Shown: piece after piece, positions 25,291-35,609 of the stretch | Position numbering within the stretch: the first letter of the stretch is position 1 | How the letters are laid out: the number at the start of each line of letters is the position of its first letter | From: Cenococcum geophilum 1.58 | Lineage: Eukaryota > Ascomycota > Dothideomycetes > Gloniales > Gloniaceae | Length of the DNA: 64,000 nucleotides | Assembly (NCBI GenBank): GCA_001692895.1 | Contig: KV748182.1 | Location: forward strand, 2,918,341 to 2,982,340 | Direction of reading: 5' to 3' | Notes under the pieces: generated by a model | Told to the model about the DNA's origin: nothing | Databases searched by the model: none | The model's input: only the letters and a program-made list of their open reading frames with translations | Made by a program: the position numbers and the translations under genes

Positions 25291-25385
25291 TATTAATCTA
25301 GGGCCATAGCCTAGAGGCTACATGCGTAGTATTATACGTAGTATAATATAACGGATATAAAAAAATAAAAAAATAAAAAAGTAGC
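25291..25385 (+). mobile_element. LINE-derived 3' tail fragment
   Basis: Sequence gccatagcctagaggctac followed by gtagtataatataacgg and an A-rich tail with three aaaaaat units matches the 3' end of the ORF1-only element (compare 4,206-4,285 and inverted 45,729-45,810). Only the last 80-95 bases are present, a typical 5'-truncated LINE-type insertion. Confidence 0.75.
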
Positions 25386-25800
25386 CGTAGGAAACCTTAC
25401 TAAGTAAAAAAAGGGGTAGTAGCTTATGCGAGGACTCCCTATTAAATATCGTAGGCACGTAATAAAAAAGATAGAGGCCGTAGCAGACGAGCCTAGTACC
25501 CTTATATTTAAAAGACTAAGGAAGGCCGTAAAGTCGAGAATAATAGCTATAGAGGGTGCGGAGTAGATAGATATACTTCTAAAAAGAGACGCCCTAAATG
25601 CCTAGCCTATATAGGAGCTATAATAGTAAAGGAATAAGCTTAATCGCTAAAGGGAGGCTGCGTTTGATTTATTGTCTTTAGAGCCATCTGTATAGTATAG
25701 ATCTACTAGGTCCCACTCTAGGGATTCTTGTAGATTTTCTACTAGTCTTAGATGTTCTTGTGCAGCTTCTCCGTATGCATTTATAATACGAAGAGCTATG
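25386..25800. other. Unidentified RIP-affected sequence
   Basis: This is AT-rich sequence with a plus-strand stretch (about 25,420-25,560) free of stops that reads LPIKYRRHVIKKIEAVADEP. It resembles a charged gag-like segment, but I could not place it in a family. Composition changes to normal at about 25,800, where the gene island starts. Confidence 0.35.
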
Positions 25801-26576
25801 CTTTGTTTGGCTTAAACCCACGCCGGCGCTAGCAGGGAGGGCGGCAGCCCGCTCAGGTTACCCCCTTGTATCAATAATAGATTAAAGGGCAGCGTGGTTA
25901 GTTGCCCGACGTCTGGATCGTTAAGGTTTAAACGGCTAGATTGGCCTCTTAATCAGGGCTGTTTGATTGGCCTGATCAATAAGGCCCGATTGCAAACATC
26001 TACAGACGGCGGACAGGGCCGCATTGCTTAGTTTTAAGCCTTTTTAGGCATAGTTTAGGGGAATTTAGGGGGAAACAGTGAATGCATGGACTATTCACAG
26101 ACCAAAAACAAAGCGAACGTGTCCATCCACCCCTCTTTTACGCGTATCCAGGGGTACTAAGAGCTCTATCAGTTGGATCCAGTCCGGATTAAGACGGATA
26201 ACCTCATGGACTGACTGGATTAGGCAGCTAGAATTTGGGCGATCAATCGGGTGGCGGTGAGTCTACGGACTGGCCGCTTAATCGACCACGCTGTCAAAAG
26301 GCCTTATTTCAAAATCAGAGTCTTCATTCTTTTCTTATAATCGACTCCCGATTGACAACTTGTTCTTTGCCTGTACGTGTAAAAAGAAGTCTGTGTCCTC
26401 AGCCACTTTGTTCTACATTCGCAATTTATCACCTCTACCCTTGCCACCTGATACCTGTTTATCCTTTGCAGTAGAGTCGTGGTTATTTAGCAGATTCTCC
26501 TATAATTTGGTCGAGCACTGTAACTATTTCACGACATTCAACCGGTTCTCTCATCACGGTTGACTATGGCATCAGC
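25801..26576. other. Unmutated 5' flank of the terpene synthase island
   Basis: Base composition is balanced and CpA/TpG are retained, unlike the flanks. Short open frames exist (26,078-26,260; 26,235-26,474; 26,360-26,563), but none has recognisable domains, codon bias or splice logic. I regard the stretch as promoter and intergenic DNA. Confidence 0.5.
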
Positions 26577-26584
26577 TATAAATA
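26577..26584 (+). promoter_or_regulatory. Candidate TATA box of the terpene synthase
   Basis: tataaata lies 179 bases before the chosen ATG (26,756). This is a close match to the eukaryotic TATA consensus in otherwise balanced sequence. An ATG at 26,640 opens a 33-codon upstream ORF ending near 26,741, which could reduce translation of the main frame if it lies in the mRNA. Position and use are inferred. Confidence 0.45.
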
Positions 26585-26755
26585 GTTAGAAAACTACAGC
26601 CATATTTCCCTTTACTCAATGGCCTGACATGTTTACTAGATGTGCTCACACCAGTGGCCGATAAAGCATGCATCTGCCCCATCCGATATTGGTATGACTA
26701 TATCGGAAATCTGGGCCCTTATCTCAAGCCTCCTCCGCTAAAGATAAATACGCAT

Positions 26756-28045
26756 ATGCAGTCAGGAACATTTCTTCGAATGAACGACGGACAGCCCCGG
26801 AATGACAATCATAAGTCCATTTTGCAAAGTGAAAATTCTATTAGCGTCTTCCCGCTAACGGCTGGTCTACCACTCGCGACGGGTTTGAAGACAATTCAGC
26901 AGACCAAGCACTGGAAGGCAGGCGTTGCGATGATAACCAAATTGCTTGAGCTGCTTGCCATAGACAACACAGCTGGGGAATCATTCAAGTCCAACGGACT
27001 ATCTCTAGCAGGTCTTGCAAAGCGCGAGATGCCAATAGTCCAAGATACATGGGCAAGGTTCTTCATGTATCTTTGGCCTTATGCTGACGAGCAGCGAACG
27101 GTACTATTAGCGTCAACATTGTTTTACGTCTATATTAGTGACGGTAAGTAGGAGACTTCCATTGCCGCCACTGTGAGAGTTATATCTCAGCCAAATTTTC
27201 GAAGTAGACTAACCTGTTCTCACTCATAGATTGTTGGGAGATGCACGGTGGAGCAGATGTAAGCCCTAGTAGGAATTCCTGGGATATAGCTCTTTACTAA
27301 AGGATAATAGCTCGTGAAAATGCAGAACAACTTTATCCCGCGGATAGCTCGGAGCAAGGACCAACTCAACTCCAGTAATGAGTCTAAGTCGGCTTTACAA
27401 TCCCTGATCGACTTCACAATCAAAGGATTTCACGATCAGGATAGCATTTCTGGCAATGGCGGGCAGGAAGTGATAGACCATATACTGGGCTTTTTGAGCC
27501 GCTCTGACCCCCCAAAAGAATTCAAGGACTTTGATGAGTTTATCGATTATCGTATTGAGGATGCCGCAGTGCCGTAAGAATCACCTACAGACTCTATGTC
27601 CGTTTTAATACTAATATAAAATTACAGATACGTTTTTGCAAGTGTGAAATTTTCTCTAGGTTCTAGCATTGACATCGCCAGCCCCAAACTGGAGAAATTT
27701 ATACGCCTCGCTAGTAAACACGTGCCGGTAGCGAATGATCTGGGCTCCTGGAAGAAGGAAAAGCATCATTTTGATACCGGAAAAGTCATGCACCTTATCA
27801 ATACTGTTGATATGATCAGACGAGTGATGTGTCTCTCGGACGAGGAGGCCGCAATAAGTCAGACATATGCCCTGCAGCTTCAAATCGAGTGCCAAATCGA
27901 CACCGAAGTAGAGCGCTTGATGGCAACAGGGGCTTTAGACGAGGAGGAATGGCGGTTTGTTAACGGGATTCTTATAGCCCTCTCAGGCAATGTGCTCAGT
28001 AGTAGCGTCATGAGCCGATATGGAGGGGAGACAACCAGACTGTAA
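26756..28045 (+). CDS. Class I terpene synthase (sesquiterpene cyclase-like), four exons
   Basis: Predicted exons are 26,756-27,143, 27,230-27,258, 27,311-27,573 and 27,628-28,045, giving 365 residues. The introns (86, 52 and 54 nt) all start GTAAG and end AG, with branch-like actaac/tactaa sequences. Splicing creates the first metal-binding motif across intron 1: ISDDCWE (D129, D130, E133), a DDxxE form. Arg220 in DYRIED sits where the diphosphate-sensing Arg is found. NDLGSWKKE (N263, S267, E271) fits the NSE triad, and RY (357-358) closes the set. The two metal motifs are 133 residues apart, normal for the class. These enzymes ionise a prenyl diphosphate with three Mg ions and cyclise it; the product cannot be told from sequence. 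The frame is open upstream to 26,642 without another ATG, so an unseen 5' exon is possible. No partner genes are visible. Confidence 0.88.
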
Positions 28046-28493
28046 AAGGGGTGGAAGCAGTTGCGATGACTGGATAGTCGTTCTGAGAACACATTGCACA
28101 TGTTCAACCTGTGGACGTTGTGACTGTTTGCTATGGGTCCGTCTAGGGGTTTCTTTGTCAACTTATTGTTTGTTCAGCTGGTCACTTGGTGTGGTGGGTG
28201 AATAGGACTTATAGGAATGCAAAGTTATTGATTTTCTTCAGATTAAAGTAAAGGAAATGCGTGAGACTTTGAGAAAAAAAGGAGTCCAGCCTAACAATTT
28301 GAGAGTGGCTCTCTTGGAGTCGGTGAAAGGCTTATTCTCTGAGCGATGGAACAGGTTATGAGTTTGCCAGAATGAGGAACTGGGGTTGTGAAGAATGTAA
28401 ATGTCTATATAAAATAGTACCCCGAGAATAACCAAGGGGCGTTGAGCTAGTAGGTGAGTTAAGGTCTTCAGCTGAGTGTTGAAACCCGCGATA
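28046..28493. other. Intergenic sequence after the terpene synthase
   Basis: This holds the 3' untranslated and spacer DNA, with normal composition and no RIP signature. Small open frames on either strand (for example 28,238-28,435 minus) show no domain. I see no RNA gene here. Confidence 0.5.
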
Positions 28494-29020
28494 TCAGAGT
28501 GCCCATTGTCGAGTACACCAAATACAAAGCATATGCATTTCTACATCAAGTAAGCTTGTACCCCCTTCACGTTGCTTCTCAAACTGCGTATCCGCCTGCC
28601 TACCCCGCTGTATGCTGTCTGTAGAACCCGTGTAGCTAGACGAACTCACTCCTCGATTTTGTGAGAGCAGCTGTAAGGCACCATCAGACATCTGACCTAG
28701 CTACTGTGATGCTCGAACCCAGCGGTAACCTCGTGGCCGAGATAGAATCTCCACGCGTAGCTACAATCACTTGCTAAGCGTCTTCGGCCGCGGAAACGTC
28801 TCCAAAGGAAATAGATCGAGCCTTGTCCGTTTGCTTAGATGAAAATTGTTCGACATTGCCCTGCTCCTCTTGTATTTGCCGGCGGTCGGCTGTATATTCG
28901 GCGGACATCCTCTATCCTAGGCAGGATTTTCTTCGAAGGCTGCGGTCGATATCTTGGAGGTGATCTTCGAGGCTGGTGGTCATATTAGAGAAAGACTCTT
29001 TGTATTCCTGCGAGACACTC
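28494..29020 (-). pseudogene. Broken N-terminal domain of a fungal STAND/NLR-like protein
   Basis: On the minus strand, SQEYKESFSNMTTSLEDHL (from about 29,017) leads into RMSAEYTADRRQIQEEQGNV, FGDVSAAEDA, a QVIVATRGDSISA stretch and, in another frame, LGQMSDGALQLLSQNRG (about 28,640-28,700). From memory of the family, this order matches the helical N-terminal domain of fungal NACHT/ankyrin STAND proteins, which act in allorecognition and cell death. Two stops (after SCLG and after AEDA) and a frameshift near 28,695-28,710 break it. The following 65-codon frame ends at 28,494. No NACHT or repeat domain follows, so the gene is truncated as well as frameshifted. It is less RIP-mutated than the flanks. 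Confidence 0.55.
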
Positions 29021-29400
29021 CAGAGACTAGCTATCGACCTAAATCGAATCTCCTTACTACCATCGTACTACTATCTATCGACCTAGATCGTATTTACGTA
29101 CAATGGCTCAGTTGTCTCTTAACTTATGACTAAGTACTGTCTTTCTTGATTTCGTATGTCTTTTCGAATGTCTTATTACCTGTTTCTATTAAATATTACC
29201 AACTAAATAACGACGTCGTCGTTATTCTATTTGCTACCTATCTAGTGTATATAGTAAGGCTCTAGAGCCTCTTGTAATAAGATAGAGTTCTTATTCCTAA
29301 CTGTCCATTTAATAGTTATAAGCCCGGGCCGTCCACTGCATTATCTTTAATTTAAAGCCTTTATTTCTATTAATTTCTATTATTGTCTTAATTATAGATA
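29021..29400. other. Transition from gene island to copia remnant
   Basis: Composition drifts to AT-rich at about 29,090. This position is right for the LTR and leader of the downstream copia, but I found no partner LTR. Apart from a cgacgtcgtcg palindrome near 29,210 I see nothing definite. Confidence 0.35.
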
Positions 29401-31350
29401 CCTATAATAATCTCTGAACAAGAGACTAAGCCTGTTATTATATTATCCGTTATCCTAGCAAGCCTAAATAATTAGAACGAATGGATTAAGGTTATTAAGT
29501 TAAAAGCTAATAACAATCGTCTCTAGGATATATCGACCTATTAATGCCTAAGACTGATTTACTAAATCTTAAAGAACTTATTTAAGCCTTACTAAAGGAT
29601 ATTAATAGCCGGAGGACAAAGCTTTTAAAGCTAGATAAGAATAAAAAGGAGAAACTTTATATACTTTAATTAGACTATAGGGATAATATAAAGATATATA
29701 GAAAATAAATGTTAGCTTTTAATATATTGCGCAGTTAAATCTAAAGCTCTATCTTACGTATTTACCTTATTTATATATACTACCTATAACGCCTTAATGT
29801 TACTAAAGTAGAGAATTTCTCTAACTAATAATACCTAAAAGCTTTAAGTCGCTATTTAGTATATAAAGCTTAAGAAAGCGCCTTAGAACTAAAACTTTAA
29901 AGTCTAGTTATAGGAGTAGGAGAAGGTATATACTAAGTATAAGGAACTAAATCTACCTAAGGTAGATAGTATTTGTTTAATAAAAGACTTTATATATATA
30001 TAGTTAATTTAATTATATTAAGCTAGTTAGAATATTAGAAGAATTAGCTTAAAAGGCTTAAGTAGAAGAAGAAGATGCTTCTTAGCTTTTTTAAACTAGT
30101 TAAAATATACTAAAACCACCGTTATACGGAGCTTACTTAGAAAGGCAAATACCTATAAAGATTCTTTATGGTTACTTTTAAGAATAAGTTAAGTAAGTCG
30201 CTAAATTTAAAGCCTAGATTAAAGCCTAAATCGTTAGTAGATAAGTAGAAGAAGAAAAGGCGACTGCTGCTAAAGTGCTGTAAGGCATATTGCCTAGGTA
30301 TATGGTAGGGAGCAGGTAAGCCGAGCATGAGTCACAAGGAGAGTCGATAGAAGAGGACGATATGGTAAAGAGTAGGTATGGCAATACCCTAGTACAGAGA
30401 CAAACCGATGAGGAGGGAAGGGCTGTAAGCCTGAGGTGCTTATAAGGAGGTGCCAAGCCTAGCCTTCGGCTAGGCCTTGGCTACCCCTAAGCGGCCCTTA
30501 TGCGATGCACCAGAGTAAGGGTTAAAATAACCCTTACAAGTGCCTATATAGAAAACATTACTACTATAACAAATGCTAGTATATAGTAGAGTTAATTCCT
30601 TACCTATTTTAGTTTAAACTAAGTAACAAATTTTAAAAGAAAGTAGAGGAAAAAGATTGCGAATATAATACCTAAAATTAAAGCTAAAGGATAGAGGTAA
30701 TTAGAGCTTATAAGAGCCTACTAGAGCCTTTACGGGTTATTAAAAAGAAATCTATAATATAGCTCCTAACTATAAGCTTTATAATAGTGCTTTTTTTTTA
30801 ACTTAGAAATTAATATATACGTCTTTAACAATTAAGCTAGATTTATTAGCAATATTAAGCCTTTTTTAGACTAACTTTATGCAGGCTTATATATAGAAGA
30901 GATTATAGAATTTAGTATAGCTATAGTTATAATTAGCTACCTTAAGGGTAAGAAATAGATACTATTTATAGGAGTAGCCTTTATACTAAACTTTTATACT
31001 AACCTTATATATATCTAAAAGCTTAATAATAAGAACATCTACTAGAATAATAACAAGATATACGTCCGCTATAATACTACTATAGTTAGATTACTATTAA
31101 ATATAATAAGTATAACGTGTCCTGCCCCTACGTCGCCATTCAGCCAAAAAGACATCGAGTGCTTGCGAACTTGTCGTAAGCGCGGCGGGATCTAATATAT
31201 ATACTCTTATAATAAGCTAAAGAGAGACTTACTTAAGGCCTTATTTATATTTTAATCTTTAAAGCTAATAAAGTATTTATTAAAGCCTTTACTAAATTAA
31301 GCAGAAGGCTATATATAATAATAATTCATTGCTTAACGTCCGATTTGGAT
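29401..31350 (+). pseudogene. copia gag-protease remnant, split by a solo LTR
   Basis: Plus-strand gag reads DLLMPKTDLLNLKELI, then LAFNILRS and AENFSN-type blocks and an EKVYTKYKELNLPKVDS-like stretch (about 29,540-29,970), as in fungal copia gag. After the solo LTR (30,279-30,538) the frame resumes with a zinc-knuckle remnant (CLYRKHYYYNKC, about 30,543-30,580). The protease follows (LEINIYVFNN, where the family has LDSGSDIHVFND, about 30,800-30,830). Sequence to about 31,350 resembles the pre-integrase region but is weak. Integrase and RT are missing. A patch at about 31,110-31,185 is unusually GC-rich. Confidence 0.7.
30279..30538 (+). repeat. Solo LTR, 260 bp, TSD AGTGC
   Basis: It begins tgtaaggcat and ends aacccttaca, with TG/CA termini and inverted tgtaagg/ccttaca ends. 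The same five bases lie on both sides (agtgc at 30,274-30,278 and 30,539-30,543). It interrupts a copia gag frame. Composition is balanced, so it appears to have arrived after the host copy was mutated. It contains a strong hairpin, gcctagccttcggctaggc (about 30,456-30,474), with a C(TTCG)G loop. The orientation is arbitrary. No internal region is present, so I read it as the product of LTR-LTR recombination. Confidence 0.85.
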
Positions 31351-31379
31351 CCCTATTAAGCCTACGCGAACTACTCCTT

Positions 31380-33393
31380 ATTTACATATAGAGAGAAAAC
31401 TCAACTTAAGAAAAACTTAACTTAAGAAAACCCTATAATCTATCTCCCCGCCTTTTAGGACTTGCCTACTTAGCGCCTTTAAGTTGCCAGTAGTGCTCTA
31501 CTACCTTTCTTTTTAACCTTCTTAGGAACTACTACTGCCGTAATAAGCCTACGGACGCGCTAGTATCGTAAACTTTACTCTACTACTATAGAGTTATTAG
31601 GGGACGCCTATTACTCGCCCCTTTACCTTTTATTACTATTTCCTTTATAACCTAGAACTAGTCTAGTATATTTTAGCTAATAAGCTACTAGGTAACCGCC
31701 TTAAAACCTTTTTATATTAAGAGTAGTATATTATAGTTCTCTATACTAGCTACTAAGAGCATTACTTTTTAGTTAGTGCATAAGGAGCATAATAGTATTA
31801 CGTGTTTTAGTGTCTATCTTAGCCAGCTATATTTATATCTTAGGCTACCTACTAAGACACCTACCTAGTAGAGCCAATCTTTTAGTCCTATTATTCCTGT
31901 TCTTATAAGTGTTACTATTATATTTTCTACTTTTATTAGACCTTTTTAGAGCCCCTAGGTATTTACCCCCTATAATATTAACTATACTATAGCTTAGGTT
32001 GCTCTTGCCTAAGTTAGCCTTTATACCTTTAACTCCTATATACCTTTTTAGTATTGGTCTAACCAGTATTATATTATAGTAGATAGTTTCCTAATACTCT
32101 TTTATACTCTACTTTAGCTCCTTTCTCTCTCTCGCTATTATCTTTACTGGCCTCTTATATATCTCCCTTTCTCCTTTATATAGGCCTAGGCCCTAATATA
32201 ATACTATTTTTCTTCTACTTTCTTTACCTATTTCTCTAATATATCTTCCCTACTTTAGGGTATTTAGTTTACTCTCCTGCGGGGCACCCTAGGGTCCCTT
32301 TATAGTTTGTTTAGGCGTGTATTAATATACTTTATAATATTAGAGTTACGCTCCTTTTATACCCTTTATATTACAGCGGCTTTAATATATAATTATAGGG
32401 GGGGGATATTAGCTTCCTTCTTAAGCAATACTATAGCCGTTTACTTATACCCGCCTATTATACTCTAAAGGCAGGCTATTTAGACCTTTTAGAGTAGTTT
32501 AAGGAGTAATTTAGGGGGGCTTTTTTCGGATTCTCCTATTGCCTAAATACTAGATCTATACGTTATAGTTAGCTAGACAACTGCTATATATAGTAGGCGT
32601 AACCTCTAGAAGCATAGACCTTATATAGAATTAACAATCCTAGATATTATAATATACTAAGCTTAGTCCTTATGGGCCGCTTATAACGTATATACGCTCT
32701 ACTAGAGCTTACTGTCTACCTATACTCCTAATACCCTTAGGCCTTAAACTAGTTAACCCCTAAAGCCTTAAATATAAATTATATGCTAAAGATCTATAAA
32801 TTAGTTGCGTTTTCTTATAAAATAGATTAGCTAGTATTTCTCTAGAGAGAATTAAACTCCGTATTATCTTACCTATTCTATATAGGTATTATAGGCTTTC
32901 TCTAGTGTTCTATAATTCTCTACAGCTATTAGCCCGTATATAATTAGGTTTATATTATTAACAAAACTTATCCCCTAGGTTGCCCCTTCCTTAAAGAAGT
33001 TAAGCAGGTTACTTATAAAGAAAAGGAAGAGTATAGACGAGAGGGGTAATCCTTATAGTGTTTCTGTTGTAATTATAATAGGGGGGCTCTAGTACCTACT
33101 AAAGACCAGTAATAATTTTTTTAACCTATAAACCTTTAAATAAATTATATAATCTATTTTAGGAAGCCCTTTACCCTAAGGATGTATAGGAGGCGCTTAT
33201 AGGGTACGTTATTATAGGCGCTACTAATATCTAGGCTTAGCATTAATACTGTAAAGTCCCTTTACATTACCTATATAGATTTAATAGTGATAGCAAGTAG
33301 CGTAAGTGCTAATAATATTAAGCGGTTCTTTCTTACCCCCATTTAGCTTTATAGTAGTAGGGCGTGTTCCTCAGCCGTATCTACTATGTGGTC
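31380..33393 (-). pseudogene. LINE ORF2, C-terminal RT and Cys-rich end
   Basis: Reading the minus strand, the RT palm includes LDISSAYNNVPYKRLLYIL (about 33,160-33,230), an SSILFLFFISNLLNFF block (about 32,990-33,040) and the active site FVNNINLIIYG near 32,940-32,980, where the family has YADD-type residues. The C-terminal Cys/His motif (CGWPRQTPKHVILLC in the decayed frame, about 31,785-31,840) is that of Tad/I-like LINEs. The frame ends near 31,380. The protein would nick DNA and reverse-transcribe LINE RNA at the target. Stops abound. Confidence 0.85.
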
Positions 33394-33397
33394 TACT

Positions 33398-33973
33398 CAT
33401 AACGATCGCCCACCGAGCCAAACAAACGCAACTAGCCAAAAAGGTACAGTGTCGAACCGAATGGTTTGACGGCTCGGTAACTAATATATGTATGTTCGTT
33501 CGTGCCCCTTATCGTCACCTAACAATGCATCCCTTCTTAGGAGCGCACGACCGCGGGCGCCAACGTACGTATACGTTGCCCCTGTCAGAACCCTTGCCTA
33601 ACAACGCCTCCCTTAGGGGCGCGCGCGTGCCTTAGGCGTCTTATATATATTAGCGACCTCTAGCAGCTACGGTCGGAACCCCATATGGGCCGTAACCCTT
33701 AATCGGACATTGTACGTGGACTAGGCGTAACTCGGGTCGCGATCGGCCAATGCTGAATAAAATTATTTTTCTATGTATAACTGGAATCGCACTTATAACT
33801 AGACGCGTCTAAAACTCAGCCACGGAGAACTCCGCATTTGGTTCGATACTCTGTAATAATCGCCCACCGAGCTAAACAAACGCAACTGGCTAAAAAGGTA
33901 CAGTGTTGAACCGAATGGTTTGACGGCTCGGTAACTAATATATATACGTTCGTTGCCCCTTGTCGTTACCTAA
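33398..33973. mobile_element. TRIM-like element with 120-bp terminal direct repeats
   Basis: Two direct repeats of about 120 bp (33,398-33,522 and 33,851-33,973) share cgcccaccgag, ggtacagtgt, tttgacggctcggtaacta and a cgttcgttgccccttgtcg-type end. They flank about 330 bp of GC-rich sequence with no open domain. The 4-bp sequence tact lies on both sides (33,394-33,397 and 33,974-33,977). Removing the insert plus one tact restores the LINE RT reading frame, which supports these ends. Each repeat carries an internal stem (accgagcc with ggctcggt). It is far less RIP-mutated than the LINE it sits in. It may be a terminal-repeat retrotransposon in miniature, but the repeats lack clear TG/CA ends. 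Confidence 0.65.
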
Positions 33974-33977
33974 TACT

Positions 33978-35291
33978 ACTATTACCCTTTCTAAAATCTT
34001 GCTAAGGGTGTTTTCTAAGGTAATAGGGCGGTAGCTTCCTGGGGTTAAGGAATCTCCTTTACCTTCTTTTTATAAAATAACCGTTATTATAGATCTTCTA
34101 AGTTGCGGGTAGTAGCCTATAGTAAAGTATACTCTAGCTATATCTATAAGCTAAGGTACTATAAGTAGTCTATAGGTCTTTAAGGCCTTATTTAGGATCC
34201 TATCTAGTCCTAATACTATATTATTTAAAAGGCAGCTAATAGTTCTAGCCATTTCCTCTATTATTATATCGCTATTAACCCATAGGCAAGTTACTAGTAT
34301 TTTACCTATAATGTTACTAAGGTCTACTAAAGCCGGTTAGGGGAAGAACCTTTCTATAAGGATCTTTGCCTTTTTATTATTATTATTAGTAGCCTATAAT
34401 TCCCCTGCTCTTTATAAAGGCAGTAGGTATAAGTCTTTTACTAAACGTCTTACCTTTTTCTTTACCTATTTTACTATAGCCTAAAGGCCCTTATTATAGG
34501 GGAGGCTTAGGTTAAAAGTGTACTTATTTATAAACCGTCTCTAATTATTCCTTACTTTTTTTTAAGGTATTCTTTAACTAGTTTCTTATATCTATATATT
34601 ATCTCTTATCTTTAGGGTTATAGCTACTTATATATTTCCTTTTTACTTATTATTAGCTAGTAATAAGAACCGCGTATTATACGGACTATACGTATTGCAT
34701 ATAGGGGCCTAGTTTTAAGACTAGGTAGTGCTCTTTTAGCCTATTTTTAATTACTGCCTAGATCCTTTCTAGTCTATAGTTAATTTCCTTAGGGGTAGCC
34801 AGTAAGCCTCGCTTATTTAGTATTAGGTAGATTTCTTCTAGGTCTTAAAGTTATTATTTAACTATATTAAGGAAACTGTCTATTTTAAGCTTCCTTATTA
34901 CGTATCTTTTACTACTTAGTTACGCCTTAATGTCTAAATCTAGCTATATTTAAATAGGGATATAATTTAAGGCAAGTGCCTATTCTTCTTTAGGGTTACA
35001 CCTTTTAAGTCTCTAGTATAGGCCTTCGTCTATAAATATAAGGTTAATTATACTTTTAACGGTGCCTTATTGCCATATAATTGCTCCTAAGGGGGTAGCT
35101 AGCTTAAGGCCCTAGATATCTATAGCTCTTAATAGGCACTTTGCCTATTATTTAGCAGTAATATAGATACCCCCCTAGCGCGGGTAGTAGAGGTTTATAT
35201 CTCCTAATAGGATAAACTCTATACCTACAGTTTCTAGTAAACTTATTACTAATATAATATTCTCTATTTATAGGACCCCTTTAACCCTAGG
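33978..35291 (-). pseudogene. LINE ORF2, endonuclease and RT N-terminal part
   Basis: The minus strand carries the endonuclease motif LLGDINLYYPR (about 35,170-35,210), then AIDIxGLKLATPLGAIIW and INLIFIDEGLY (about 35,010-35,120). The RT entry block SYRPITLENTLSKILERVIV follows (about 33,980-34,040). Exons do not apply; it is one decayed frame. The extreme N-terminal endonuclease residues continue at 42,206-42,245 and 50,467-50,760, separated by gypsy E and the copia element. Confidence 0.85.
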
Positions 35292-35478
35292 TGTCACAGT
35301 GCTGCAATAAAGTAGACTGAATAACTACGTTGTGGTATAAAGAGGGGAAGAAGGTGGAAAGGGGGTATTGTATATAAATAGTAGGGCCGGCCGCTAAGTC
35401 GCTAGTGGTGGGCTAGCCAATAGTAGGGAATAGTACGAGATAGTATGAAATAGTATGCGTCAGGTTAGTGCCGTAATA
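35292..35478 (-). repeat. 3' LTR of gypsy E
   Basis: This 187-bp LTR begins tgtcacagtgctgcaat on the plus strand and ends ccgtaata, where an original CA has become TA. It is collinear with the four other D-family LTRs without indels. Confidence 0.93.
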
Positions 35479-35609
35479 GTACTTCTCTCCCCTAAACAGT
35501 TTGGTCCCTAAACTAAATAAATAACTTAAAAATAGGCAGTATATAGGGTTGCCTATTTTCTACCGTAAAGATATTAGTTCTACTTACCGCCCTTAACTAA
35601 GCTAATAGC

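Noticed and set aside
26078..26563. Short plus-strand open frames upstream of the terpene synthase
   Set aside because: They overlap each other, have no domain and no supporting splice or promoter structure. They look like chance frames in balanced sequence.
26642..26755. GTG-started extension of terpene synthase exon 1
   Set aside because: The frame is open back to 26,642, but the codon there is GTG and no in-frame ATG precedes 26,756. The ATG at 26,640 is in a different frame, and I found no splice that joins it in frame.
27220..28161. Minus-strand open frames opposite the terpene synthase
   Set aside because: They are antisense shadows of exons that carry catalytic motifs on the plus strand.
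30226..30456. Minus-strand 76-residue open frame
   Set aside because: It spans the boundary of the solo LTR and exists only because that LTR is free of RIP stops.
33306..33635. Plus-strand 109-residue open frame
   Set aside because: It crosses the junction between the LINE and the TRIM-like insert, so it is not a gene.
33838..33849. Box B-like ggttcgatact, possible tRNA-derived SINE
   Set aside because: No matching box A or tRNA fold was found at the right distance; the element is better described by its terminal direct repeats.
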